Assembly (NCBI RefSeq): GCF_014170375.1
Contig: NZ_LZZW01000010.1
Location: 349,410 to 413,409 of the forward strand
DNA: 64,000 nt
Direction: 5' to 3'
From: Variovorax sp. UMC13
GTDB taxonomy: Bacteria; Pseudomonadota; Gammaproteobacteria; Burkholderiales; Burkholderiaceae_C
Position 1 is the first letter of the stretch, and each line of letters begins with the position of its first letter. A program made the position numbers and the translations under genes. Below the pieces are notes generated by a model. It did no database searches and was not told the origin of the DNA. It saw only the letters and a program-made list of their open reading frames with translations. Below are positions 27,967 through 37,456 of this stretch, piece by piece.

Positions 27967-30406
27967 ATGCAAGCGGAAAGCGCACGACGCAATGAGGGCG
28001 GGATGGAACACAAGGCGGCAGGACAGCGGCGGCCCGCGGTGAGGACGAGAGGCCACGCGATGCGGCCGCGGCTGCTCGCCTGGATGGTCGCCGGCGCGCT
28101 GGCCGGCATGGCGGCGCCGGTGGCGGTGCAGGCGCAGCCGGCCGTGGCGCCGGCCGAGCGCATCGCCTTCGACCTGCCCGCGCAGCCCCTGCTGGACGCC
28201 TTGCGCGCCTTCGGGCGCCAGACCCGGTACCAGGTGCTCTACGACGGCGCGCTGATCGCCGGGCGCCAGGCGCCCGCGCTCAGCGGCCGCTTCACGCCGC
28301 GCGAGGCCATCGAGCGGCTGATCGCGGGCTCGGGCCTCGGCGCGCACAGCGCCGAGCAAGGCAGCTTCACGCTGCGCAAGGTGGTGGCACCGGAACTGCG
28401 CGAGGGCAGCGCCGCCACGCTGTCGACCGTCACCGTGACCTCCCTCGGCGAGCGCTTGAACGGCAGCTACGCGGGCACCGACCGCAGCGCCGGCACCAAG
28501 CTGGGCACGCCGCTGATCGAGACCCCGCGCTCGATCTCCATCGTGAGCCAGGAGCAGCTGCAGACCCAGGCGCCCAAGTCCTTGTCGCAAGCCCTGTCGT
28601 ACACCGCCGGCGTCTCGACCGAGGTGACCGGCGCCGACGTGCGCATGGCCGGCGCCACCATCCGCGGCTTCAGCGACGGCAGCTCCTACTACAAGGACGG
28701 GCTGCGGCAGTTCGCCGCCGGCTCCTACGGCTCGTGGAACGACGACATCGACGAGCTCGAGAGCATCGAGGTGATCAAGGGGCCGGCGTCGATCCTGTTC
28801 GGGCAGGGACGCCCGGGCGGCGTGATCAACGTGGTGTCCAAGCGCCCGGAGGCCGGCCACGTCAACAGCGTGGGCGCCTCCTACGGCAGCTACCACCGCC
28901 GCGAGCTCAGCGCCGACCTCGGCGGTGCGATCGGCAACGACGGCGACCTGCTGTACCGCCTGAACCTCAAGGGCCGCGACGGCGACGACCGCACCATCGG
29001 CTCGCGCGACGACCGCGTGTCCATCGCGCCTTCGCTGCGCTGGAACCTCTCCGCGCGCACCCAGCTGACGCTCGCGGCCCAGTACTCCAACGAGCGCGGC
29101 ACACCCAAGTCGTGGTGGCCGAGCCTGTTCACCTATCCGCAGATCAAGGACCTGCCGGCGCGCCTGACCGCGGGCGACCCGGCCTTCGATCGCTTCAACC
29201 GCGACACGCGCGCCATCGGCTACGCGTTTTCGCACGAGACCGACAACGGCTGGAAGCTCACGCAGAACCTGCGCTATTCCACCATCGACATCGACTACCG
29301 CCACATCTACGCCATGGACGTGCTGGCCGACGGGCGCAACATCTCGCGGGCCAGCCTGGCGCAGCGCACCGAAGGCAAGACGCTGGCCGTCGACAGCCGC
29401 ATCCAGAAGGAGCTGCGCTGGGGCGAACTGCAGCACACCTTCTCGCTGGGCGTGGACCATGTGCGCTACAAGGAACGCGGTGGCCTGGGCTTCGGCTGGG
29501 ACGTGCCCGACCTCGACATGTACGCACCGGTCTACGGCCAGTTCATCGCGCCGCCCGAGCTGTCCGAGAGCAATGCCGACCTGCGGCAGACCGGCCTCTA
29601 CACGCTCAACCAGCTCAAGTGGAACCGCTGGATCGGCAACCTGAGCCTGCGGCACGACCGGGTCCGCACCGAGCAGACCAGCACCACGCAGCCGCAGATG
29701 CGCGACCAGGCCACCACCGGCAGCGCCGGGCTGCTCTACCTGTTCGACAGCGGCTGGGCGCCCTACCTCAGCTACGCGACCTCCTTCGATCCGGTCACCG
29801 GGCTGCAGTACGACGGCAGCACCTTCAAGCCCCGGCGCGGCAAGCAGTACGAGCTCGGCCTGAAGTACCAGCCGGCGGGCAGCACGACGCTGCTCACGGC
29901 CTCGGTCTTCGACCTGACCCAGACCAACGTCTCGACCCAGGACCCGGACCATCCGCGCTTCAACGTCCAGACCGGCGAGGTGCGCTCCACCGGCCTCGAA
30001 CTCGAAGGCCGCTTCCCGCTGACGCGCGAACTGAGCACGCTCACCAGCTACACCTACCTGGACCCGCGCACCACCCGGAGCACGCGCCCCGCGGAGATCG
30101 GCCGCCAGACCTTCCAGACCTGGCGCCACACCGCGAGCGTCTGGCTCGACTACCGGCCGCGCAGCGTGCCGGGCCTGATGGTCGCGGGCGGCCTGCGCTA
30201 CAAGGGCCGATCGCCCTACAACCTCTCGTCCACCGGCCTCGTGAATCAACGACGAGGTCACGGTGGCCGACCTCGCCATCGCCTACGAGACGGCCAGGTA
30301 CCGGGTCGCGCTGAACATCAACAACCTGTTCGACAAGAAGTATTTCGCCGGCCCCTTCCGCGCCGCGGACCGGGAAGCCACAGTCAGCGTCAAGTACTAC
30401 TGGTAG
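27967..30406 (+). pseudogene. TonB-dependent siderophore receptor (FecA-like, STN domain) with a C-terminal frameshift
   Basis: Outer-membrane siderophore transducer. After a signal peptide (MRPRLLAWMVAGALAGMAAP) comes an STN domain (IAFDLPAQPLLDALRAFGRQ), a TonB-box region, a plug (IETPRSISIVSQEQLQTQAP, IEVIKGPASILFGQGRPGG) and the beta-barrel. Near 30243-30250 the frame is lost: in the next frame the protein resumes NDEVTVADLAIAYETARYRV and ends KYYW at 30404-30406, the expected aromatic C-terminus. Deleting one base in GTGAATCAACG restores it. Starts at 27967, 28003 and 28060 are all possible; 27967 has GGAG before it. FecR and the sigma factor are just upstream. Confidence 0.85.
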
Positions 30407-30418
30407 AGGCCAGGGCGC

Positions 30419-31486
30419 TCAGGCCGGCAGCGCGTCTTCCGTCGGCGCGAAGGCCTCGCCCAGCGACTGCTCCAGCGGCCGGTAGAGCTCGGGCATGAAC
30501 ATCGTGCGCGAGAGCAGCAGCCGCGCGCGCGGCGCCACCAGCACGCGCAGCGTCGCGCCCTCGCGCACATGGGCCGAGACCACCGGCTGGCCGTCGCCGG
30601 AGAAGGTCATCACCAGGTCGGGGAAGCGGGCGATGCGCCGGCCCTGCTGCTCGAGCAGCATGTACTCGTTGATGAAGCGCAGCGTGGTGCGCGCCGCGTC
30701 GTCGAGTTCGACGATGCCCACGTCCAGGCCTTCCTGCTGCTCGCAGCGGTAGCTGCGCACCGTGCCTTCGGCCACGAGGCGGCCGTCGAGCGCGCGCGCC
30801 ACGGCGTCGACGCCGCCGTCCAGGTAGGTCTGGCCCAGCGCGATCGCATGGCTGATGGCGCCCGGCGCGCCGTGCTGCGTCGCGTAGCCCACCGTGACCG
30901 GGTTGCGCGCCACCGCCACCAGGCCGCCCGCCTCCACCGAGGCGCGGCGCACCACGGCCGAGGTCTGCTCGAGCCGGCCCGCCACCACGCCTTCGACATA
31001 GCGTCCCGGCTCGCCGCCCGCATAGGCCTGCACCGAACGGTAGCCGGGCTCGGTGTGCAGGCCCAGCGCGCCCATCACGCTCGACGGGTGGGCGCGGCCG
31101 TTGCAGGCCAGGTCTATCACCGGCAGGCCGGTCATGGCCGCATGGAACCAGCCGTTGACCGTGGTCTCGGCGCCGTTCTCGTTGGCATGCAGGCCGACCA
31201 GCCGCTGGCCCGCGGGCAGCTCACGCTGCAGCAGCTCGAGCGTGCGCAACAGGTGCGCGGGCTGCACGTGCGGATCGGGCGCGGCCGGCGCGCCGACCAG
31301 CGCCATGGTGGCGGTCAGCGCGGCCGGGTCGAATTCGTCGATGCTCCAGAGCTGCGGCGTGCCGACCTGCAGCGCCAGCCCCGCGGCGCGCTCGCCCGAG
31401 GCGATCAGCCCGCCGCCGCCGCCGCCCAGGATGGCGCCGCCCCAGATGGCTGCGCGGACGTCGTCGGGTGTGAGGTTGCGTTTCAT
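30419..31486 (-). CDS. DUF917-family protein (S-methyl-thiohydantoin desulfurase-type domain)
   Basis: 355-residue member of the DUF917 family, whose Pfam domain is now named after S-methyl thiohydantoin desulfurase. It starts MKRNLTPDDVRAAIWGGAIL with the glycine-rich GGGGGGL motif and has ACNGRAHPSSVMGALGLH in the middle. Members tend to sit with hydantoinase or transporter genes. It lies 46 bp downstream of an OPT-family transporter on the same strand, so the two likely form an operon that imports and processes one substrate. The true substrate is unknown. Confidence 0.82.
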   Translation of the reverse strand: MKRNLTPDDVRAAIWGGAILGGGGGGLIASGERAAGLALQVGTPQLWSIDEFDPAALTATMALVGAPAAPDPHVQPAHLLRTLELLQRELPAGQRLVGLHANENGAETTVNGWFHAAMTGLPVIDLACNGRAHPSSVMGALGLHTEPGYRSVQAYAGGEPGRYVEGVVAGRLEQTSAVVRRASVEAGGLVAVARNPVTVGYATQHGAPGAISHAIALGQTYLDGGVDAVARALDGRLVAEGTVRSYRCEQQEGLDVGIVELDDAARTTLRFINEYMLLEQQGRRIARFPDLVMTFSGDGQPVVSAHVREGATLRVLVAPRARLLLSRTMFMPELYRPLEQSLGEAFAPTEDALPA

Positions 31487-31532
31487 GGATGTAGAGGTCC
31501 TGTGATTGAAGAAGAAAAGAGAACGGTGGGGG

Positions 31533-33173
31533 CTACTTGCGCAGGCTCTTCACCGCGCCCGAGAAGAAGCTGTAGAGCGCATCGCCGGCGATCACGCCGC
31601 CCGCGAAGACCTCGAGCCTTTCGCGCGCCGAGGCGCCGATCACGCGGTGCACCACCAGCCGGCAGCCGATGCCGGCCGCGACCATCCAGCCGGCCATGGG
31701 GCTCGCGATCAGCAGGCCGGTGGCGAACAGCACGCCCAGCTGCTGGCGCGCGCCGCCCAGGATCTGCAGGATGGCGCCGGGCACGGCCCACAGCGCGAGA
31801 TTGCGCGCGGTGTCCAGCGAGATGCCGGCCTTGATGGCCGCCACGTAGGCCGCGTTGATGGGCGCGGTCTGGTGGTTAGCGAAGAACATGCGGTAGGTGC
31901 AGGCCACCACCACGATGGCCACGCCGAAGCCCACCATGCCGGCGATCATCTGTTCGCGCCGGCCCTCGCGCTCGAAGGCGGTGTCGGAGGTCTCGCCGCG
32001 CAGGATGTGGCCGGCCTTGAGGTCGTAGCCCATGTCGGCGAAGGCCGGGCCGGTGGCGGCCGAGAAGCCGGCCAGCACCACCAGCGCCTCGGGCGGGAAG
32101 CCGATCAGGATGCCGATCAGCAGCGAGATCAGCGCCACCGCGAAGGCCGGGAACCAGCCCGAGTGCATGGCCGCGATGCCCACGATCAGTTCGTGCACGA
32201 AGGCCGCGAAGGTGCCGTAGATCACGAAGCACACCAGCATGGTGGGCGACATGCCGGTGTAGACGCCCGTGCCCACGGCCAGCAGCACCATGATCGCGAG
32301 GTAGCCGACGCTGCCCAGGCGCAGCGAACGGCCGAGTGCCGTGGCGCCGCGGGCTTCCTGTGCGGCGACCGCGGCCGAAGCGCCCGCCGTGCGCTCGCGC
32401 TTGTGCAGCACCACCCGCGCCACCTGCACCAGCGCCACGATCCCCGCGCCGATCATCATCCCGTGCGGCAGGTAGAGCGCGCCGATGTCCAGCCCGAACA
32501 GCGGCGCCGAATAGCCGCGCACCAGCAGGCCGATGCCGAAGGCCGTCATCGCGCCCAGCCCGCCGATCAGCGCCACGCCGAAGGCCGACATCGGCAGCTT
32601 GAACACCGCGCCCGCCACACCGGTGGCCAGCCCGCCCAGCAGCAGCCAGGCCTGCTTGCCGCCGCTGTCGCCGGCCTTGATCGCCTCGGCCGCGGCGATG
32701 CCCAGCGGCCAGGGGTTCTTCGCGGGGAAGGCCGGCGTGTCGAACATGCGGTAGAGCAGCCAGGCGTCGAGCAGCATCGCCAGGCTCACGCCGACGAGCA
32801 TGGGCACCACCATGTCGGGCAGGCCGAACAGGAAGGGGATGCCGATCGGTAGGAACAGGCTGTTGGCCGCGCCGAAAGTGGCCGAGGAGATGCTGGTCTG
32901 CGCCAGGTTCTGCGCATGCACCGAACGGAAGCCGCGGAACATGGCCAGCGGCACGCGCGCCAGCGTCATGGCCGCGAGCGCGCCGATCAGCGAGGTGCTG
33001 GGCGTGATGCCCAGGCTGGCCAGCATCTGGATGCCGACGATGGCGCCGAACACGCTCAGCACCACCGTGAGGATCAGGTTGGCCGGCGCCAGCGCCTTCG
33101 GATGCAGTTCGACAGGCGCAGGGCCCGCGTCGTCGGCCTGGAGCGGGCCGGCCGCCCTCGCTTCATGGGTCAT
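31533..33173 (-). CDS. OPT-family (oligopeptide/YSL-like) transporter
   Basis: 546-residue polytopic membrane protein with roughly 14 hydrophobic segments. It carries OPT-superfamily features such as the NSLFLPIGIPFLFGLP loop, DIGALYLPHGMMIGAG and GFPPEALVVLAGFSAATGPAF. The start at 33173 follows AAGGAAGAACC; the frame is open further up to 33254 but that part has no membrane character and covers the operator region. It is divergent from an IclR gene, with a 27-bp AT-rich dyad between. A DUF917 gene follows. Confidence 0.82.
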   Translation of the reverse strand: MTHEARAAGPLQADDAGPAPVELHPKALAPANLILTVVLSVFGAIVGIQMLASLGITPSTSLIGALAAMTLARVPLAMFRGFRSVHAQNLAQTSISSATFGAANSLFLPIGIPFLFGLPDMVVPMLVGVSLAMLLDAWLLYRMFDTPAFPAKNPWPLGIAAAEAIKAGDSGGKQAWLLLGGLATGVAGAVFKLPMSAFGVALIGGLGAMTAFGIGLLVRGYSAPLFGLDIGALYLPHGMMIGAGIVALVQVARVVLHKRERTAGASAAVAAQEARGATALGRSLRLGSVGYLAIMVLLAVGTGVYTGMSPTMLVCFVIYGTFAAFVHELIVGIAAMHSGWFPAFAVALISLLIGILIGFPPEALVVLAGFSAATGPAFADMGYDLKAGHILRGETSDTAFEREGRREQMIAGMVGFGVAIVVVACTYRMFFANHQTAPINAAYVAAIKAGISLDTARNLALWAVPGAILQILGGARQQLGVLFATGLLIASPMAGWMVAAGIGCRLVVHRVIGASARERLEVFAGGVIAGDALYSFFSGAVKSLRK

Positions 33174-33192
33174 GGTTCTTCCTTGTAGTTCC

Positions 33193-33219
33193 ATTTTATG
33201 GAACCATATCCAATAAAAT
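33193..33219. promoter_or_regulatory. AT-rich dyad between OPT transporter and IclR gene, probable IclR operator
   Basis: The arms ATTTTAT and ATAAAAT enclose a centre with TGGAACCATATCCA, itself a TGGA/TCCA dyad. It is conspicuous in otherwise GC-rich sequence and lies 20 bp upstream of the transporter start. IclR regulators bind dyads of this kind near divergent promoters. Confidence 0.5.
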
Positions 33220-33329
33220 TGAACCAATGATAGAAGCCCACCTTGCGCTGTCAAGGCCGGTTCACCCTGATCGGCCGGACGGTGCGGGGGTGGAACCTAT
33301 GATTCCCCCTTCGCCAACTCCCTTGAACT

Positions 33330-34103
33330 ATGAGCACTCTCGCCAACGCCATGGACGTCCTGAAGCTGATCGCGCGGCTGCGTCGCGACATCACGGTGAC
33401 CGACGTGGTGAACGAGCTGGGCCTGCCCAAGAGCTCGGCCTCGCGCACGCTGAGCATGATGGCCGGCTACGGTTTCCTCGACCGCGACGCGGCCACGCGC
33501 GCCTACCGCCCGGGCGGCGTGATCATGGAAGCCTCCTACCACTTCCGCGCCTCGCACAACGCCGCCTCGCTGGTCGAGGAGGCGCTCGACGCGCTGGTGC
33601 GCGAGACCGGCTTCACCGGCTACGTCAACGTGCTCGAAGGCGTCGACACGCTGGTGATCCAGATGCGCATCGGCGCCGGCGCGCTGCAGATCTACACGCC
33701 GCCGGGCAGCCGCGCGCCGGCCTATTCCAGCGCCATGGGCCGCGCGTTGCTGGCCCGCGCCAGCGACGCGGAGGTGACGGCGCTGTTCGAGCCCCGGCTC
33801 GACCGGGCCCAGGGCGATGCGCCCAAGACGCGCAAGGAGCTGCTGGCGCGGCTGGCGGTGATCCGCGCCAGCGGCTGGGCGCTGTCGCGCGGCGAGGCCG
33901 TGCCCAACGTGGCGGGCATCTCCTCCTCGGTGTTCGACTCGGCCACGCGCCAGAGCTACGCCTTCGGCATCGCGCTGCCGGCCGACACGCTGACGGACGC
34001 GCTGGTCGAACGCTTCGGCGGCATCGTGCGCGACGCGGCGGCCAGCGTGGGCAAGCGGGTCGGCGACCCGTATTGGCTCGGCTTTGGTGCAACCGAAGCC
34101 TGA
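33330..34103 (+). CDS. IclR-family transcriptional regulator
   Basis: 257-residue IclR protein. N-terminal winged HTH (MSTLANAMDVLKLIARLRRD, then ELGLPKSSASRTLSMMAGYG), followed by the GAF-like effector domain (ETGFTGYVNVLEGVDTLVIQ, YSSAMGRALLARASDAE, NVAGISSSVFDSATRQSYAF). It is divergent from the OPT-DUF917 pair, which it probably controls. It also lies upstream of the ABC importer at 34247 on the same strand, which it may affect. Confidence 0.92.
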   Translation: MSTLANAMDVLKLIARLRRDITVTDVVNELGLPKSSASRTLSMMAGYGFLDRDAATRAYRPGGVIMEASYHFRASHNAASLVEEALDALVRETGFTGYVNVLEGVDTLVIQMRIGAGALQIYTPPGSRAPAYSSAMGRALLARASDAEVTALFEPRLDRAQGDAPKTRKELLARLAVIRASGWALSRGEAVPNVAGISSSVFDSATRQSYAFGIALPADTLTDALVERFGGIVRDAAASVGKRVGDPYWLGFGATEA

Positions 34104-34246
34104 TCTCCGCGTCCGTGCCTTGAAGGGGTGCGCGACGCACCATCCTGTGATCTCTTGAAAGGCCTGCACCAATCGCGTGCGGGCACCGTTTTTGCTTTGG
34201 ATGTCGAAGAACTTCTCCGCATTCATCTCTTTCAAGGATCGCCCGC

Positions 34247-35278
34247 ATGAACAAGCGCCAACTGCTCCAGTCCTTCCTTGCCGCCTCGGCGCTCAGCTTC
34301 GGTCTCTCGTCGGCCTTCGCCCAGACCCCGACGCCGATCAAGTTCCAGCTCGACTGGCGCTTCGAAGGACCGGCCGCGCTGTTCCTGCATCCCGCCGCCA
34401 AGGGCTACTTCAAGAACGCCGGGCTCGACGTGACCATCGACGCGGGCAACGGCTCGGGCGGCACGGTCACGCGCGTGGCCTCGGGCGCCTACGAGATGGG
34501 CTTCGCCGACCTCGCGGCGCTGATGGAATTCCACGCCAACAACCCCGACAGCCCCAACAAGCCGGTGGCGGTGATGATGGTCTACAACAACACGCCGGCC
34601 TCGGTCATGGCGCTCAAGAAGAGCGGCATCACCAAGCCCGCGGACCTGGCCGGCAAGAAGCTGGGCGCGCCGGTGTTCGACGCGGGCCGCCGTGCCTTCC
34701 CGATCTTCGCCAAGGCCAACAACGTGGGCGCGGTCAACTGGACCGCGATGGACCCGAGCCTGCGCGAGACCATGCTGGTGCGCGGCGACATCGACGCCAT
34801 CACCGGCTTCACCTTCACCTCGCTGCTCAACCTCGAGGCGCGCGGCGCCAAGGCGGCCGACGTGGTGATCCTGCCCTACCCCGACTACGGCGTGAAGCTC
34901 TACGGCAACGTGATCATCGCCTCGCCCAAGCTGATCAAGGAGAACCCGGCGGCGGTGAAGGCCTTCCTCTCGGCCTTCGCCAAGGGCGCCAAGGAAGTCA
35001 TCGCCAACCCGGCCGTGGCGATCGAATCGGTCAAGGCGCGCGACGGCATCATCGACAGCAAGCTCGAGACCCGCCGCCTGCAGCTGGCCATCGACACCGT
35101 GATCAACAGCCCCGACGCCAGGGCCGAAGGCTTCGGCGCGGTCAACGCGGGCCGCATGGCGCTGATGGCCTCGCAGGTGTCGGACGCCTTCAACACCAAG
35201 ACGCGCGTGAGCCCCGATGCGGTGTGGACCGCCGCGCTGCTGCCGCCCGCGGCCGAACTCAACATCCTCAAGAAGTGA
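34247..35278 (+). CDS. ABC transporter substrate-binding protein, NMT1/THI5-like
   Basis: 343-residue periplasmic binding protein of the SsuA/NMT1/THI5 type. A signal peptide ends at SSAFAQ. The mature part starts PIKFQLDWRFEGPAALFLHP, the usual family opening, followed by DAGNGSGGTVTRVASGAYEM and GFADLAALMEFHANN. This family binds sulfonates, pyrimidine precursors or related small heterocycles. It is the first gene of a tight four-gene unit with ATPase, permease and nucleoside deaminase, so a nitrogen heterocycle is a plausible ligand (inference). GCAAGGATCGCCCGC precedes the ATG. Confidence 0.9.
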   Translation: MNKRQLLQSFLAASALSFGLSSAFAQTPTPIKFQLDWRFEGPAALFLHPAAKGYFKNAGLDVTIDAGNGSGGTVTRVASGAYEMGFADLAALMEFHANNPDSPNKPVAVMMVYNNTPASVMALKKSGITKPADLAGKKLGAPVFDAGRRAFPIFAKANNVGAVNWTAMDPSLRETMLVRGDIDAITGFTFTSLLNLEARGAKAADVVILPYPDYGVKLYGNVIIASPKLIKENPAAVKAFLSAFAKGAKEVIANPAVAIESVKARDGIIDSKLETRRLQLAIDTVINSPDARAEGFGAVNAGRMALMASQVSDAFNTKTRVSPDAVWTAALLPPAAELNILKK

Positions 35279-36135
35279 TGGCCGACGCACCCGGCACCGG
35301 CGCACCCTTCGTCGACTTCCAGGACGTCTGGCTCGCCTACAACGAGGAACTGCTGCGCGCCAACCACTTCGCGGTCGAGGCCATCGACCTGAAGGTCAAG
35401 CGCGGCGAGTTCATCGCCATCGTCGGCCCCTCGGGCTGCGGCAAGTCGACCTTCATGAAGCTCACGACCGGGCTCAAGATGCCTTCGATGGGCAAGATCC
35501 GCATCGACGGCCAGCCCGTGACCGGCCCGCTCAAGATCTCGGGCATGGCCTTCCAGGCGCCCTCGCTGCTGCCCTGGCGCACCACGGTCGACAACGTGCT
35601 GCTGCCACTGGAGATCGTCGAGCCCTACCGCTCGAGCTTCAAGGCCAGGCGCAAGGAGTACGTCGAGCGCGCGCGCCGGCTGCTGCAGAAGGTCGGGCTC
35701 GGCGGCTACGAGGACAAGTTCCCGTGGCAGCTCTCGGGCGGCATGCAGCAGCGCGCGAGCATCTGCCGCGCGCTGATCCATGAGCCCAAGATGCTGCTGC
35801 TCGACGAGCCCTTCGGCGCGCTCGATGCCTTCACGCGCGAGGAGCTGTGGTGCATCCTGCGCGACCTCTGGACCGAGCAGCAGTTCAACGTGATCCTGGT
35901 CACGCACGACCTGCGCGAGAGCGTGTTCCTGGCCGACACGGTCTATGTGATGAGCAAGAGCCCGGGCCGCTTCGTGGTCCGGCGCGAGATCGAACTGCCG
36001 CGTCCGCGCGAGCTCGAGCTCACCTACACCAAGGAGTTCACCGACATCGTGCTCGAGCTGCGCAGCCACATCGGGGCCATCCGCAACACCGGCATCTCAG
36101 CCGCCCAGACCGCCGCCGCAGGAGCCGCCGCATGA
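35278..36135 (+). CDS. ABC transporter ATPase (SsuB/TauB/ThiZ type)
   Basis: 285-residue nucleotide-binding subunit. Walker A is IVGPSGCGKST, the Q-loop lies at AFQAPSLLPW, the signature is QLSGGMQQRASI, Walker B is MLLLDEPFGALD, and the H-loop His is in VILVTHDLRE. The C-terminal extension (FTDIVLELRSHIGAIRNTGI) matches the nitrate/sulfonate/taurine subgroup. The ATG overlaps the binding-protein stop (TGATG) and its own stop overlaps the permease start, so the genes are coupled. Confidence 0.95.
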   Translation: MADAPGTGAPFVDFQDVWLAYNEELLRANHFAVEAIDLKVKRGEFIAIVGPSGCGKSTFMKLTTGLKMPSMGKIRIDGQPVTGPLKISGMAFQAPSLLPWRTTVDNVLLPLEIVEPYRSSFKARRKEYVERARRLLQKVGLGGYEDKFPWQLSGGMQQRASICRALIHEPKMLLLDEPFGALDAFTREELWCILRDLWTEQQFNVILVTHDLRESVFLADTVYVMSKSPGRFVVRREIELPRPRELELTYTKEFTDIVLELRSHIGAIRNTGISAAQTAAAGAAA

Positions 36136-36908
36136 GCAGGAACAACAGCAAGCAGATCGAACGCTGGTCGCCCTGGATCCTGCTGGTCGCGGTGATCGTG
36201 CTGTGGCAGATCGTCTGCTCGGCCTTCGAGGTCTCGGACTTCATCTTCCCCAGCCCGATCCGCATCTGGAACCAGTTCTGGGAGTTCAAGACCATCATCG
36301 CGGGCCATGCCTGGCGCACCTTCTGGGTCACGATGGCCGGTTTCGGCCTGGCGATCGTGGTGGGCGTGCTGCTGGGCTTCGTGGTCGGCAGCTCGCGCCT
36401 CGCGTATGCGGCGATGTACCCGCTGATGACGGCCTTCAACGCGCTGCCCAAGGCGGCCTTCGTGCCGATCCTGGTGGTGTGGTTCGGCATCGGCGTCGGG
36501 CCGGCCATCCTCACGGCCTTCCTGATCAGCTTCTTCCCGATCATGGTGAACATCGCGACCGGCCTGGCCACGCTCGAGCCCGAGCTGGAAGACGTGCTGC
36601 GGGTGCTGGGCGCCAAGCGCTGGGACGTGCTGATGAAGATCGGCCTGCCGCGCTCCATGCCCTACTTCTTCGCCTCGCTCAAGGTCGCGATCACGCTGGC
36701 CTTCGTCGGCACCACGGTCAGCGAGATGACCGCCGCCAACGAGGGCATCGGCTACCTGCTGATCTCCGCCGGCTCGGCCATGCAGATGGGCCTGGCCTTC
36801 GCAGGCCTGATGGTGGTGGGCGCGATGGCGATGGCCATGTACGAGCTGTTCAGCGTGGTCGAGAAGCACACGACCGGCTGGGCGCACCGCGGTTCGCAAG
36901 ACCAATAA
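36132..36908 (+). CDS. ABC transporter permease (SsuC/TauC/ThiX type)
   Basis: 258-residue inner-membrane permease with about six TM helices. The EAA-type coupling loop is visible as LEPELEDVLRVLGAKRWDVL followed by MKIGLPRSMPYFFASLKVAI, and the N-terminal ILLVAVIVLWQIVCSAFEVS is the first helix. The start overlaps the ATPase stop (ATGA). Seven bases separate it from the deaminase gene. Works with the two preceding gene products. Confidence 0.94.
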   Translation: MSRNNSKQIERWSPWILLVAVIVLWQIVCSAFEVSDFIFPSPIRIWNQFWEFKTIIAGHAWRTFWVTMAGFGLAIVVGVLLGFVVGSSRLAYAAMYPLMTAFNALPKAAFVPILVVWFGIGVGPAILTAFLISFFPIMVNIATGLATLEPELEDVLRVLGAKRWDVLMKIGLPRSMPYFFASLKVAITLAFVGTTVSEMTAANEGIGYLLISAGSAMQMGLAFAGLMVVGAMAMAMYELFSVVEKHTTGWAHRGSQDQ

Positions 36909-36915
36909 TGGGCGC

Positions 36916-37401
36916 ATGACACCTGAACAGATCACGAAGGCGCTGCGCCGCGCCGACACCGTGGCCCGGCGCGCGATGGCCATGGGCCGCCATCCCTTCG
37001 GCGCGGTGCTGGTCGCGCCCGACGGCGAGACGGTGCTGGCCGAGCAGGGCAACATCGACACGGTGCAGCATGCCGAGGCCACGCTGGCGCGCACCGCGGC
37101 GCAGAACTGGCCGGCCGACTACCTGTGGCAATGCACATTGGTCACGACCTTCGAGCCCTGCGCCATGTGCGCGGGGACGGCCTACTGGGCCAACATCGGG
37201 CGCGTGGTCTATGGCGCCGAGGAATCGGCGCTGCTCGCGCTGACCGGCGACCACCCCGAGAACCCGACGCTGTCGCTGCCCTGCCGCGAGGTCTTCGCGC
37301 GCGGCCAGAAGCGCATCGAGGTGATCGGTCCGGTGCCCGAGGTGGCCGACGAGATGACGGCCACGCACCGCGGTTTCTGGGCGCGCGACGGCGCCAGCTG
37401 A
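36916..37401 (+). CDS. Nucleoside/nucleobase deaminase (CMP/dCMP deaminase family)
   Basis: 161-residue zinc hydrolase. The catalytic set is complete: His52 and Glu54 in VQHAEATLA, Cys82 and Cys85 in FEPCAMCAGTAYWANIGRVV. This is the guanine/cytosine/tRNA-adenosine deaminase superfamily, where a substrate cannot be assigned by eye. It is the last gene of the ABC importer operon, so deamination of the imported heterocycle is likely. A paralogue lies at 39716-40234. Confidence 0.88.
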   Translation: MTPEQITKALRRADTVARRAMAMGRHPFGAVLVAPDGETVLAEQGNIDTVQHAEATLARTAAQNWPADYLWQCTLVTTFEPCAMCAGTAYWANIGRVVYGAEESALLALTGDHPENPTLSLPCREVFARGQKRIEVIGPVPEVADEMTATHRGFWARDGAS

Positions 37402-37456
37402 GCGGGCCCGATCCCCAAGTGGTTACAGTGGCGCCGGCCTTTCGCCCTTCGCCTCC

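Noticed and set aside
27925..30498. Single uninterrupted 857-codon receptor
   Set aside because: The C-terminal part after 30245 is Arg/Pro-rich and unlike a beta-barrel, while the next frame gives the proper barrel end, so a frameshift is the better reading.
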